Shown here piece after piece: positions 15,613 to 23,428 of a stretch of DNA of 35,400 nucleotides; position 1 is the first letter of the stretch; each line of letters begins with the position of its first letter. The notes beneath the pieces were generated by a model. It was given only the letters and a program-made list of their open reading frames with translations, made no database searches and was not told the origin of the DNA. The position numbers and the translations under genes were made by a program. The DNA is taken from NCBI GenBank assembly GCA_002431965.1, contig DJEW01000018.1:49341-84740 (forward strand), given 5' to 3'. Source of the DNA: Clostridiales bacterium UBA5888. Lineage in GTDB: Bacteria > Bacillota > Clostridia > Oscillospirales > Oscillospiraceae.

Positions 15613-16673
15613 GGTACGTTTATCTTATCCGGCACGGCGAGCTTGACCTGCCGGACACAAAAAAGCGCTGTTACAGCCGCACGGAGCTTCCGCTGAGTCC
15701 GCGCGGCATAGAGCAGGGCAAGGAGCTTTGCGCATGGGCGCGTACACGCGGCATAGAGGCCGTGTACACAAGTCCGCTTAGGCGCTGCCATGAGACTGCG
15801 GCGCTGATGTCCGGCGGTGCGCTTCCGCTGCACACCGTGGACGCGCTGCGCGAGGTGGACGTCGGCGAATGGGAAGGACTCACCTTTGACGAGATACGCG
15901 AGCGATGGCCGACATTCTACGCCGCACGCGGCAATAAAATGAGCGAGGTCGCCCCGCCGGGCGGCGAGAGCTTCTACCGCGCCGCGGTGCGCTTCAACGC
16001 TGCCCTGCAGGACATCATGAACGAGCACGACGGAAACCTTGCCGTCGTTGCCCACAGCGGCGTTATCCGCAGCTGGCTTTTCCACTATGCCGAGCATGGC
16101 GGCAGCATGTTCTCCATTCCCGTTCCCTATGCCGGTATCGCGGCGCTGTGCATGGACGGCAGCACGCTTCTGAGCATTACCCCCGGCACACGCGCGAGCC
16201 AGCTGCCCACGGCGGCGGAGATAGAGGAATATTACCGCCGGTGCAGCACGCCGGAGGAAGTCATCGCGCACTGCCGCGCCGTGGCGGACAAGGCGGCGGA
16301 GCTGACCGCGCGCGACCGCATCGTCTGCAACCGGGAGCTTCTGCGCGCCGCGTGCCTGCTGCACGACATGTGCCGCGCCGACGGCAGGGAACATCCGCAG
16401 CACGCCGCGCAGATACTCACGATGGACGGCTACCCTGCGCTTGCCGGTATAATTTCCGCGCATCACGATCTGCCGAATCATCCCTCGGCGGAGATGGAGC
16501 TGCTGTATCTCAGCGACAAGCTTGTCGCCGGGACGCAGACCGTGCCGCTGGAAGAACGCTTCTCGGAATCGTATAAAAAATGCACGTACGATGAGGCAAA
16601 GCGCAGCTGGGAGCGCCGCCGCAGCGCCGCGGATAAAATAGTTAAAAAGTACCGCTTGGAGGCTTTGGTATGA
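15609..16673 (+). CDS. Histidine phosphatase-HD domain fusion
   Basis: The protein has 354 residues. Residues 1-190 are a histidine phosphatase (phosphoglycerate mutase-like) with catalytic His9 in LIRHGEL, TSPLRRCHETA near 58, GGESFYRA near 120 and VVAHSGVIRSW near 142. Residues about 225-350 are an HD-type domain with LLHDMCRA (His252-Asp253), ISAHHDLPNH and LLYLSDKLV, which would bind metal and hydrolyse a phosphoester. ATGA overlaps join it to mocA upstream and to the MoeA-like gene downstream. A phosphatase plus HD pair in a Mo cofactor operon suggests hydrolysis of a nucleotide or pterin phosphate, or cofactor salvage; this is inference. Confidence 0.85.
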   Translation: MRYVYLIRHGELDLPDTKKRCYSRTELPLSPRGIEQGKELCAWARTRGIEAVYTSPLRRCHETAALMSGGALPLHTVDALREVDVGEWEGLTFDEIRERWPTFYAARGNKMSEVAPPGGESFYRAAVRFNAALQDIMNEHDGNLAVVAHSGVIRSWLFHYAEHGGSMFSIPVPYAGIAALCMDGSTLLSITPGTRASQLPTAAEIEEYYRRCSTPEEVIAHCRAVADKAAELTARDRIVCNRELLRAACLLHDMCRADGREHPQHAAQILTMDGYPALAGIISAHHDLPNHPSAEMELLYLSDKLVAGTQTVPLEERFSESYKKCTYDEAKRSWERRRSAADKIVKKYRLEALV

Positions 16674-17695
16674 AACTCATAAGGACAGAGGACGCCGTGG
16701 GTCATGTACTGTGCCATGACATCACGCAGATAATAAAAGGCGTAACGAAGGACTCTGTGTTCCGCAAAGGTCACATTATCACCGAGGCAGACGTCCCCGT
16801 GCTCCTCAGCGTCGGCAAGGATAATATCTACGTCTGGGAAAAGGACGAAAATATGCTGCATGAGGACGAGGCGGCAGATATCCTCCGCGCCATCTGCCAG
16901 AACGAGAACATGCACGCTACCGCGCCCAAGGAGGGCAAGATAGAGCTCATCGCGGATATTGACGGGCTCCTGCTCATCGACCTTGAAAAGCTCCGCGCCA
17001 TAAACGCGATGGGGGACATGATGATCGCCACTCGCCCCTCGGGCTTCATGGTGAAGAAGAGTGACAAGCTCTGCGGCACGCGCGTTATCCCCCTCGTCAT
17101 CGCCAAGGAGCGCATGGCACAGGCAAAGAAGCTCGCCGGGAACGAGCCCATCATGCGCCTTGTCCCTATTAGACCGAGAAAGTATGGCCTTGTCACGACC
17201 GGCAACGAGGTCTTCTATGGCCGCATCGAAGATACCTTCACCCCCGTTGTGGAGGCGAAGCTTGCGGAGTACGGCTGCGAGATGGCGGAGCATGTTATCC
17301 TCAACGACGACCATGAGAAGATCACCGCTGCCATAAAGGACATGCTGGATAAGGGCTGCGAGATGGTCTTCTGCTCGGGCGGCATGAGCGTCGACCCGGA
17401 CGACAAGACCCCGCTTGCCATCCGCAATACCGGCGCGAAGGTCGTGTCCTACGGCGCGCCCGTGCTGCCGGGGGCGATGTTCCTTGTGTCGTATTACCCC
17501 GACGGACGCCCTATCTGCGGTCTGCCCGGCTGCGTGATGTACGCCAAGCGCACGATCTTTGACCTTGTGCTGCCGTACCTCGTCACGGATACGCCCGTCA
17601 CCGCCAAGTGGCTCGCGGGTCTCGGTAACGGCGGGCTGTGCCTCAACTGCCCGGTGTGCCACTTCCCCAACTGCGGCTTCGGCAAGGGGATATAA
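16670..17695 (+). CDS. MoeA-like molybdopterin-binding protein with C-terminal cysteine cluster
   Basis: The protein has 341 residues, shorter than full MoeA (about 400). A MoCF-biosynthesis fold lies at about 165-310: GLVTTGNEVFYGRI, VFCSGGMSVDPDDKTP and YGAPVLPGAMFL, then GLPGCVMYAKRTIFD. The N-terminal 160 residues are only MoeA-like in outline. The tail carries Cys324, Cys327, Cys330 and Cys335 (CLNCPVCHFPNCGFGKG), probably binding zinc or an Fe-S cluster, and absent from E. coli MoeA. MoeA inserts molybdate into adenylylated molybdopterin. This is a variant seen with Mo hydroxylase operons, so it is likely the dedicated insertase. The function is by homology; the role of the tail is unknown. 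Confidence 0.85.
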   Translation: MKLIRTEDAVGHVLCHDITQIIKGVTKDSVFRKGHIITEADVPVLLSVGKDNIYVWEKDENMLHEDEAADILRAICQNENMHATAPKEGKIELIADIDGLLLIDLEKLRAINAMGDMMIATRPSGFMVKKSDKLCGTRVIPLVIAKERMAQAKKLAGNEPIMRLVPIRPRKYGLVTTGNEVFYGRIEDTFTPVVEAKLAEYGCEMAEHVILNDDHEKITAAIKDMLDKGCEMVFCSGGMSVDPDDKTPLAIRNTGAKVVSYGAPVLPGAMFLVSYYPDGRPICGLPGCVMYAKRTIFDLVLPYLVTDTPVTAKWLAGLGNGGLCLNCPVCHFPNCGFGKGI

Positions 17696-17698
17696 ACG

Positions 17699-18670
17699 AT
17701 GCTGGATCAATACGGACGTAAAATAGACTACCTGCGCATCTCCGTTACCGACCTGTGCAACCTGCGCTGCCGCTACTGCATGCCTGAACCCGTAGACGCC
17801 GTGCAGCACGCAGACATTCTCCGCTATGAGGAGATACTGCGCATCTGCCGCGCGGCGGCGGAGCTTGGGATAACGAAGTTCAAGGTCACAGGCGGAGAGC
17901 CGCTTGTGCGCGGTGGCTGCACGGAGTTCATCACCGCGCTGAAAAAGCAGCCCGGCACGGAGCAGGTCACACTGACGACGAACGGGATGCTGCTGGAAGC
18001 GAACCTCGACGCACTCACTGCCGCCGGGCTTGACGGCGTGAACATCAGTCTTGACACAACGGACAACGCGCGCTTCCGGCGCATAACCGGGTACGGCGGC
18101 GACGGGGCGGACACATTGCTGCATGTCCTCGAAGAGTGCTGCGCTAGGGGGCTTAAAACGAAAATAAACGCCGTGCTGCTGGAGGAGACGGAGGCGGACG
18201 CGCCCGCGCTCGCCGCCATCGCAGAGATGCTTCCCGTGGATGTGCGCTTTATTGAGCTGATGCCCATAGGCTTCGGCACAACGATGAAGCGCGTCTCCCC
18301 GGAGGATATACTCGCCGCGCTGAAAGAGCGCTGGCCTGACCTTGTCCCGACGGACGAAAGGCGCGGCAACGGACCCGCGCATTATTATAAGAGCGCGGCG
18401 CTCCTCGGCAGGATAGGCTTCATCGATGCGGTGAGCCACAAGTTCTGCGCCGGGTGCAACCGCGTGCGCCTGACGAGCACCGGTCAGCTCAAGCCGTGCC
18501 TGTGCTATGCCGACTCCGCCGACCTGCGCGCGCTCATCCGCGGCGGGTGCACAGACGGTGAGCTGAAGGAAGCGCTGCGGGCTGCCGTGTACCGGAAGCC
18601 ACGCGCGCACTGCTTTGACACAAACGACATCATCACGGAAAAGCATGCTATGAGCCAGATAGGAGGATAA
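17699..18670 (+). CDS. moaA: GTP 3',8-cyclase MoaA
   Basis: The protein has 323 residues, normal for MoaA. The radical SAM cluster is at Cys20, Cys24 and Cys27 (CNLRCRYCMPE). The second, GTP-binding [4Fe-4S] cluster uses Cys250, Cys253 and Cys267 (CAGCNRVRLTSTGQLKPC). KVTGGEPLVRGG lies near 61. The protein ends SQIGG, and the C-terminal GG is needed for activity in characterised MoaA. It makes 3',8-cyclo-GTP, which MoaC converts to cPMP. The intact moaC partner is not in the window; only a fragment is found at 24574. It starts 3 nt after the previous stop. Confidence 0.95.
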   Translation: MLDQYGRKIDYLRISVTDLCNLRCRYCMPEPVDAVQHADILRYEEILRICRAAAELGITKFKVTGGEPLVRGGCTEFITALKKQPGTEQVTLTTNGMLLEANLDALTAAGLDGVNISLDTTDNARFRRITGYGGDGADTLLHVLEECCARGLKTKINAVLLEETEADAPALAAIAEMLPVDVRFIELMPIGFGTTMKRVSPEDILAALKERWPDLVPTDERRGNGPAHYYKSAALLGRIGFIDAVSHKFCAGCNRVRLTSTGQLKPCLCYADSADLRALIRGGCTDGELKEALRAAVYRKPRAHCFDTNDIITEKHAMSQIGG

Positions 18671-18674
18671 GACC

Positions 18675-19610
18675 ATGGGAAAGGTGATAGCGGTCTGCAC
18701 GAGCGACCGCAAGGGGCTGCAAAAGCACAACGTCAACACCGCGCACTTCTCTGCCGAATGGGGCATTGACGGCGACGCGCACGCCGGTAAATGGCACCGG
18801 CAGATAAGCCTGCTGAGCGCAGATAAGATAGAGGCGTTCAATAAGCGCGGGGCGAACGTCATCCCCGGCGCGTTCGGTGAAAATCTCGTCGTGGAGGGCT
18901 TCGACTTCCGCGCGCTCCCTGTCGGGACGCTCCTGCGCTGCAACGATGTGCTGCTGGAAATGACGCAGATAGGCAAGGAATGCCACACCCACTGCGAGAT
19001 ATACAAGAAAATGGGCGAGTGCATCATGCCGCATGAGGGCGTGTTCGCCCGCGTGCTGGAGCCGGGGACGATCTCCGTCGGCGACGAGATGGTCATCGTC
19101 CCGCGGGAGGGACATTTCCCGTGGCAGGCGGCGGTCATAACGCTCAGCGACAAGGGCGCGGCGGGAGAGCGCAAGGACAAGAGCGGCCCCGCGATCGTAA
19201 AGCGTCTGCGTGACGCGGGCTACGAGGTCGTTGAGGAGGTGCTCATTCCAGATGATGAGCGTGTCCTCAAGCAGCAGCTCATCCGCCTGTGCGACCAGCG
19301 CCAGCTCGACCTCATCCTCACGACCGGCGGCACCGGCTGCTCCCCGCGGGACATTACGCCCGAGGCGACGCTCGCCATTGCGGACAAAAACGTCCCCGGC
19401 ATTGCCGAGGCCATGCGCGCCGCGTCCATGAAGATAACGCCGCACGCTATGATCTCCCGCGCTGCGTCCGTCATCCGCGGCAAGACGCTCATCATCAATC
19501 TCCCCGGCAGCCCGAAGGCCTGCATGGAGAACATGGATGTGTTCATGGACACCATCCCCCACGCAATGGGGCTTCTGAGAAACGAAGTCCACGACTGCGC
19601 AAGAAAATAA
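18675..19610 (+). CDS. MOSC-MogA/MoaB fusion protein
   Basis: The protein has 311 residues. Residues 1-145 are a MOSC domain (GIDGDAHAGKWHRQISLLS, then PGAFGENLVVEG and QIGKECHTHCEIYKKMGECI with three cysteines). Residues 150-311 are a MogA/MoaB molybdopterin adenylyltransferase: AAVITLSDKGAAGERKDKSG, TTGGTGCSPRDITPEAT and NLPGSPKACMEN. MogA activates molybdopterin with AMP before Mo insertion; MOSC domains act on cofactor sulfur. The fusion joins a MogA activation step to a possible sulfur-handling step and sits directly after moaA (4 nt). Domain calls are firm; the joint role is inference. Confidence 0.93.
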   Translation: MGKVIAVCTSDRKGLQKHNVNTAHFSAEWGIDGDAHAGKWHRQISLLSADKIEAFNKRGANVIPGAFGENLVVEGFDFRALPVGTLLRCNDVLLEMTQIGKECHTHCEIYKKMGECIMPHEGVFARVLEPGTISVGDEMVIVPREGHFPWQAAVITLSDKGAAGERKDKSGPAIVKRLRDAGYEVVEEVLIPDDERVLKQQLIRLCDQRQLDLILTTGGTGCSPRDITPEATLAIADKNVPGIAEAMRAASMKITPHAMISRAASVIRGKTLIINLPGSPKACMENMDVFMDTIPHAMGLLRNEVHDCARK

Positions 19611-19619
19611 TCTTAGAAG

Positions 19620-19649
19620 TATATAACTGCGTTAACTCGCGTTTATATA
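19620..19649 (+). promoter_or_regulatory. Candidate operator upstream of modA
   Basis: TATATAAC (19620-19627) and GTTTATATA (19641-19649) form an inverted repeat with a GTTAAC centre (19631-19636). The half sites resemble those of E. coli ModE but point outward rather than inward. It lies in the only gap of nearly 100 nt within the cofactor block, 60 nt before the modA start, so it could be a molybdenum-responsive site. The fusion regulator at 560 is a candidate binder. Confidence 0.4.
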
Positions 19650-19709
19650 GGGGAACGCCGCATATGCGCTGCTGCCAAAAAATTTTCTGAAATATGAAAA
19701 GGAGAAAAA

Positions 19710-20588
19710 ATGAAGAAACCCCTCGCAATGCTGCTGGCGCTTGCAATGGTGTTCGCCCTTGCCGCCTGCGGCCAGTCCGCTGCCCCCACCGCCACCGAGA
19801 CTCCCGCTGCCGAAGCTACTGAGGCTCCTGCTGCCGAAGAGTCCGCTGAAGAGCCCGAAGAGATCATCGTCTTCGCCGCCGCTTCCATGACCGAGACCCT
19901 CAACCAGATCAAGGAGATCTACGAGAAGGATCACAACATCACCATTACGTATAACTTCGACTCCTCCGGCACTCTCAAGACCCAGATCCAGGAGGGCGCC
20001 GACTGCGACCTCTTCATCTCTGCCGGTCAGAAGCAGATGAACCAGCTCGACATAACCGCCGACAAGGAGATCAACACCGACGGTCTTGACTTCGTCGCCG
20101 ACGGCACCCGCATCAACCTCCTTGAGAACAAGGTCGTCCTTGTTGTTCCCGAGGGCAACCCCGCCGGTATTGAGAGCTTCGACGACCTCGCCGCAAAGCT
20201 CGCTGACGGCAGCGTCTTCATGGCTATGGGCAACAGCGATGTTCCCGTCGGTCAGTACACCCAGAAGATCCTCGCTTACTATAACCTCGATGAGGAAGCC
20301 CTTGCCAATGCCGGCGCCATCACCTACGGCACTAACGTCAAGGAAGTCACCACTCAGGTCTCCGAGGGCAGCATTGACTGCGGCGTTGTCTACTGCACCG
20401 ACGCTTTCTCCGCCGGTCTCACCGCCATTGACAGCGCGACCAAGGATATGTGCGGTCAGGTCATCTACCCCGCAGCCGTTCTGAAAACCGCTCAGCACGC
20501 CGAGGCAGCGCAGGCATTTCTCTACTACCTCACCGGTGACGAGGCCATGGTCATCTTCGAGTCCGTCGGCTTCTCCCCCGCCGCATAA
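19710..20588 (+). CDS. modA: Molybdate ABC transporter substrate-binding lipoprotein ModA
   Basis: The protein has 292 residues. A lipoprotein signal peptide with lipobox ALAAC at the end of the first hydrophobic run is followed by an acidic, threonine/proline-rich linker (to about residue 48) and the binding domain. EIIVFAAASMTETLNQIKE opens the mature fold as in ModA proteins, and FISAGQKQMNQLD and CGVVYCTDAF are further matches. It binds molybdate (or tungstate) outside the membrane. AAGGAG precedes the ATG. Confidence 0.93.
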   Translation: MKKPLAMLLALAMVFALAACGQSAAPTATETPAAEATEAPAAEESAEEPEEIIVFAAASMTETLNQIKEIYEKDHNITITYNFDSSGTLKTQIQEGADCDLFISAGQKQMNQLDITADKEINTDGLDFVADGTRINLLENKVVLVVPEGNPAGIESFDDLAAKLADGSVFMAMGNSDVPVGQYTQKILAYYNLDEEALANAGAITYGTNVKEVTTQVSEGSIDCGVVYCTDAFSAGLTAIDSATKDMCGQVIYPAAVLKTAQHAEAAQAFLYYLTGDEAMVIFESVGFSPAA

Positions 20589-20605
20589 TTTCTATTGACC
20601 CAAAT

Positions 20606-20639
20606 GAATTGGCAGTGCGTTTTTCCGCACTGCCAATTC
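20606..20639 (+). repeat. Intercistronic hairpin between modA and modB
   Basis: A perfect 14-bp stem (20606-20619 with 20626-20639) has a 6-nt loop of five T and one C. No T run follows. Such stems between a binding-protein gene and its permease gene often stabilise the upstream message so that more binding protein is made. Confidence 0.7.
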
Positions 20640-20664
20640 GGAATATTTTCAAGGGGCTGCACAT

Positions 20665-21339
20665 ATGAACACTGATTGGTATCCGCTCATAAACTCCCTG
20701 CGCATCGCCGCCATAAGCTGCGCCATAGTTTTCTTCACCGGCATATTCTTTGCCTACTATGCGGCAAAGCTGCCGCGCGCCATCAAGGGCATCCTTGATG
20801 TTATCCTCACGCTCCCTATGGTTCTGCCGCCCACGGTCTGCGGCTATTTCCTGCTGCTCGTCTTCGGCACCAAGCGCCCGGTCGGCATCTTCCTGATGCA
20901 GTTCGGCATTAAATTTGTAATGACATGGTACGGCGGCATCCTCGCCGCGGCCGTCGTCGCCTTCCCGCTGATGTACAGGACGGCGCGCGGCGCGTTCGAG
21001 AGCTTTGACTGCACGCTTTCGCAGTCAGGGCAGACGCTCGGACTTTCCAACACATATATCTTCTGGCGCATCCATATGCCCGCCTGCCGGCAGGGCATAC
21101 TCGCCGGCACGGTGCTCGCCTTTGCGCGCGCCCTCGGCGAATACGGCGCGACCAGCATGCTCATCGGCTACACCCCCGGCAGGACCGCCACCATCTCCAC
21201 CACCGTCTACCAGCTCTGGCGCACGAACGATGATGCGGGCGCGTTCTTCTGGGTCATGATAAACCTCGCCATCAGCACCGTCGTGCTCCTCACGGTCAAC
21301 CTCCTTGAGAGCAAGCAGAAAGTGAGCGTGAAGAAATGA
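20665..21339 (+). CDS. modB: Molybdate ABC transporter permease ModB
   Basis: The protein has 224 residues with about five membrane helices. The permease loop ARALGEYGATSMLIGYTPG lies near residues 155-173 and matches ModB rather than general permeases. LPMVLPPTVCGYFLL (from residue 50) is the typical ModB second helix. It overlaps modC by 4 nt (ATGA). Confidence 0.94.
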   Translation: MNTDWYPLINSLRIAAISCAIVFFTGIFFAYYAAKLPRAIKGILDVILTLPMVLPPTVCGYFLLLVFGTKRPVGIFLMQFGIKFVMTWYGGILAAAVVAFPLMYRTARGAFESFDCTLSQSGQTLGLSNTYIFWRIHMPACRQGILAGTVLAFARALGEYGATSMLIGYTPGRTATISTTVYQLWRTNDDAGAFFWVMINLAISTVVLLTVNLLESKQKVSVKK

Positions 21340-22376
21340 GCCTTATTGTGGACATAAAGAAAAAGCTCGGCAGCTTCGAGCTTGAGTCGAAATTCGAGGC
21401 GCAAAACGGCGTGACCTGCCTGCTCGGTCCCTCCGGCTGCGGCAAGAGCATGACGCTCAAATGCATCGCCGGGATAGAAAAGCCCGATTCCGGGCACATT
21501 GAGCTTGACGGCGTCGTCCTCTACGACAGCGAGAAGGGCATAAACCTCCCGCCGCAGAAGCGGCACGTGGGCTATCTTTTCCAGAACTATGCGCTTTTCC
21601 CGAACATGACAGTGCGGCAGAACATCCTCTGCGGCATGCGCCATGAGAAGGACAAGGCGAAGAAGGAAGAAAAGCTCACAAAGATGCTGGACATGTTCCA
21701 GCTCAATGGGCTTGAGAACCACCGTCCGGCGCAGCTCTCCGGCGGTCAGGCGCAGCGCACGGCGCTTGCGCGCATCATGGTCAGTGATCCGCAGCTCCTG
21801 CTGCTGGACGAGCCGTTCTCCGCGCTCGACGCGCACCTTCGCGGTAAGCTCATGATCGAGATGCGCGACCTGCTCGCGCGATTCGGGCGCGAGGTCATCA
21901 TGGTCACGCACAACCGCGACGAGGCGTATAACATGAGCCGTGAGATCGCCGTCATGGACGGCGGTAAGCTCCTCACTGTGAACAAGACAAAAGCGCTCTT
22001 TGCCGACCCCGGCTCTGTCCCCGCCGCCATACTCACCGGCTGCAAGAACATCGCCGCGACCGAAAAGCGCGGCGAGTATGAGGTGTACGTCCCCGACTGG
22101 GGTGTGATGCTCACGACGGCGCAGCCCGTCGGCGATAACATAAAGGCCATCGGTATCCGCGCGCACTACTTCAATCCCACGACCCCGACGAACCGGTACG
22201 AGGTGGAATACTGCGACGATATGGAGGAGCCGTTCGAGTGGATAATTGAGTTTCGCTTCAAGTCCGCCGCGCCGGACGCGCCGAGCGTATGGTGGCGCGT
22301 GACGAAGGACAAGCGCCCGCAGACCTTCCCTGCCATGCTCGGCATCGCACCGGCAAACATTCTCTTGCTGTACTGA
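21336..22376 (+). CDS. modC: Molybdate ABC transporter ATPase ModC
   Basis: The protein has 346 residues. Walker A is GPSGCGKSM at about 32-40, the signature is LSGGQAQRTALAR near 131, Walker B is LLLLDEPFSALD near 151 and the switch histidine is in MVTHNRDEA. The C-terminal 120 residues hold a divergent regulatory region instead of a clear TOBE repeat. The gene starts within the modB stop and ends 16 nt before the xdhC-like gene. Confidence 0.93.
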   Translation: MSLIVDIKKKLGSFELESKFEAQNGVTCLLGPSGCGKSMTLKCIAGIEKPDSGHIELDGVVLYDSEKGINLPPQKRHVGYLFQNYALFPNMTVRQNILCGMRHEKDKAKKEEKLTKMLDMFQLNGLENHRPAQLSGGQAQRTALARIMVSDPQLLLLDEPFSALDAHLRGKLMIEMRDLLARFGREVIMVTHNRDEAYNMSREIAVMDGGKLLTVNKTKALFADPGSVPAAILTGCKNIAATEKRGEYEVYVPDWGVMLTTAQPVGDNIKAIGIRAHYFNPTTPTNRYEVEYCDDMEEPFEWIIEFRFKSAAPDAPSVWWRVTKDKRPQTFPAMLGIAPANILLLY

Positions 22377-22392
22377 TAGGAGGTATATATCC

Positions 22393-23427
22393 ATGTCCAA
22401 TATCTATTCCGAAGTCCTCGCAGCTGTAGAGCGCGGCGAGGCCGTGACGCTCAGAACGGAGTTTACAGGCGCCGAGGGCGTAATTGCCGAGGGGCTGAAA
22501 AAGTCCATCGCGCCGTATGCTCCGCAGACGGATGTCCGCGGCCGCCGCTTTGCGGATGTGACGCTCACCGAAAACGACGGACACTTCACCGTCGGCGAGC
22601 CGTTCTCCCCGCCGGAGCGTCTCATCATCCTCGGCGCGGGGCACATCGCCCTGCCCGTGTGCGACTTTGCCGCGAAGAGCGGCTTTGAGGTGTATGTTTG
22701 CGACGACCGCCCGGCCTTTGCGAACACCGCACGCTTCCCGCATGCGCAGGGGGTGCTGTGCGACAGCTTTGAAAACTGCATCAGCCGCCTCAGATTGACG
22801 AGCTATGACTACGTCGTCGTCATCACGCGCGGACACACGCACGACGCGGACTGTCTGCGCGCTATCTTCAAGGGCACGCAGCCGGCGTACCTCGGTCTGA
22901 TCGGCTCGCGCCGCCGTGTGCGCGGTCTTTTTGACATGCTGCTTGAAGAGGGCTGCCCGAAGGAGTATATGGACAGGATCTGCACGCCCATAGGGCTGAG
23001 CATCGGCGCGGTCACGCCCGGCGAGATCGCCATATCTATCCTCGCGGAGCTTGTGGCATACAAGCGTCTGCCGGAGCACAGCAACGACGGTATACGCTGC
23101 TGCAACGACTCCGACGTTGAGCTGTCCGTAATAAAATACCTTGCGGAAAACCGCGAGCCGAAAGCCGTCGTCACCGTCATTGAGACGAAGGGCTCCACCC
23201 CGCGCGAGGCCGGGGCGAAAATGTCCGTCAGCCCCCGCGGCGAGGTCACGGGCAGCATAGGCGGCGGGTGCAGCGAGGGCGCTGTCATCCGCGACGCTGT
23301 GGACATGATAGGCACCGGGCACTATAAGGTCATCGACATCGACCTCACGGGCGAGGTCGCGGAGTCCGAGGGCATGGTCTGCGGCGGGACGATGAAGGTC
23401 CTCGTCGAGGACGGCACGGAAGCTTGA
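22393..23427 (+). CDS. XdhC/CoxI-family Mo hydroxylase maturation factor, domain order reversed
   Basis: The protein has 344 residues. After a short N-terminal region, residues 75-215 are the XdhC Rossmann domain (LIILGAGHIALPVCDFAAKS, DYVVVITRGHTHDADCL, YLGLIGSRRRVRGL). The XdhC/CoxI domain follows at about 245-340 (VIETKGSTPREAGAKMSVS, GSIGGGCSEGAVIRDA, SEGMVCGGTMKV). In XdhC of Rhodobacter the CoxI part comes first, so the halves are swapped here. XdhC binds the Mo cofactor, protects it while a cysteine desulfurase adds the terminal sulfur, and delivers it to the hydroxylase. The NifS-like gene begins 1 nt after its stop, fitting that model. Confidence 0.88.
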   Translation: MSNIYSEVLAAVERGEAVTLRTEFTGAEGVIAEGLKKSIAPYAPQTDVRGRRFADVTLTENDGHFTVGEPFSPPERLIILGAGHIALPVCDFAAKSGFEVYVCDDRPAFANTARFPHAQGVLCDSFENCISRLRLTSYDYVVVITRGHTHDADCLRAIFKGTQPAYLGLIGSRRRVRGLFDMLLEEGCPKEYMDRICTPIGLSIGAVTPGEIAISILAELVAYKRLPEHSNDGIRCCNDSDVELSVIKYLAENREPKAVVTVIETKGSTPREAGAKMSVSPRGEVTGSIGGGCSEGAVIRDAVDMIGTGHYKVIDIDLTGEVAESEGMVCGGTMKVLVEDGTEA

Positions 23428-23428
23428 C

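Noticed and set aside
16478..19180. 900-codon open frame on the minus strand
   Set aside because: It lies opposite four well-defined Mo cofactor genes; GC-rich codon usage keeps the antisense frame open and its translation has no protein motifs.
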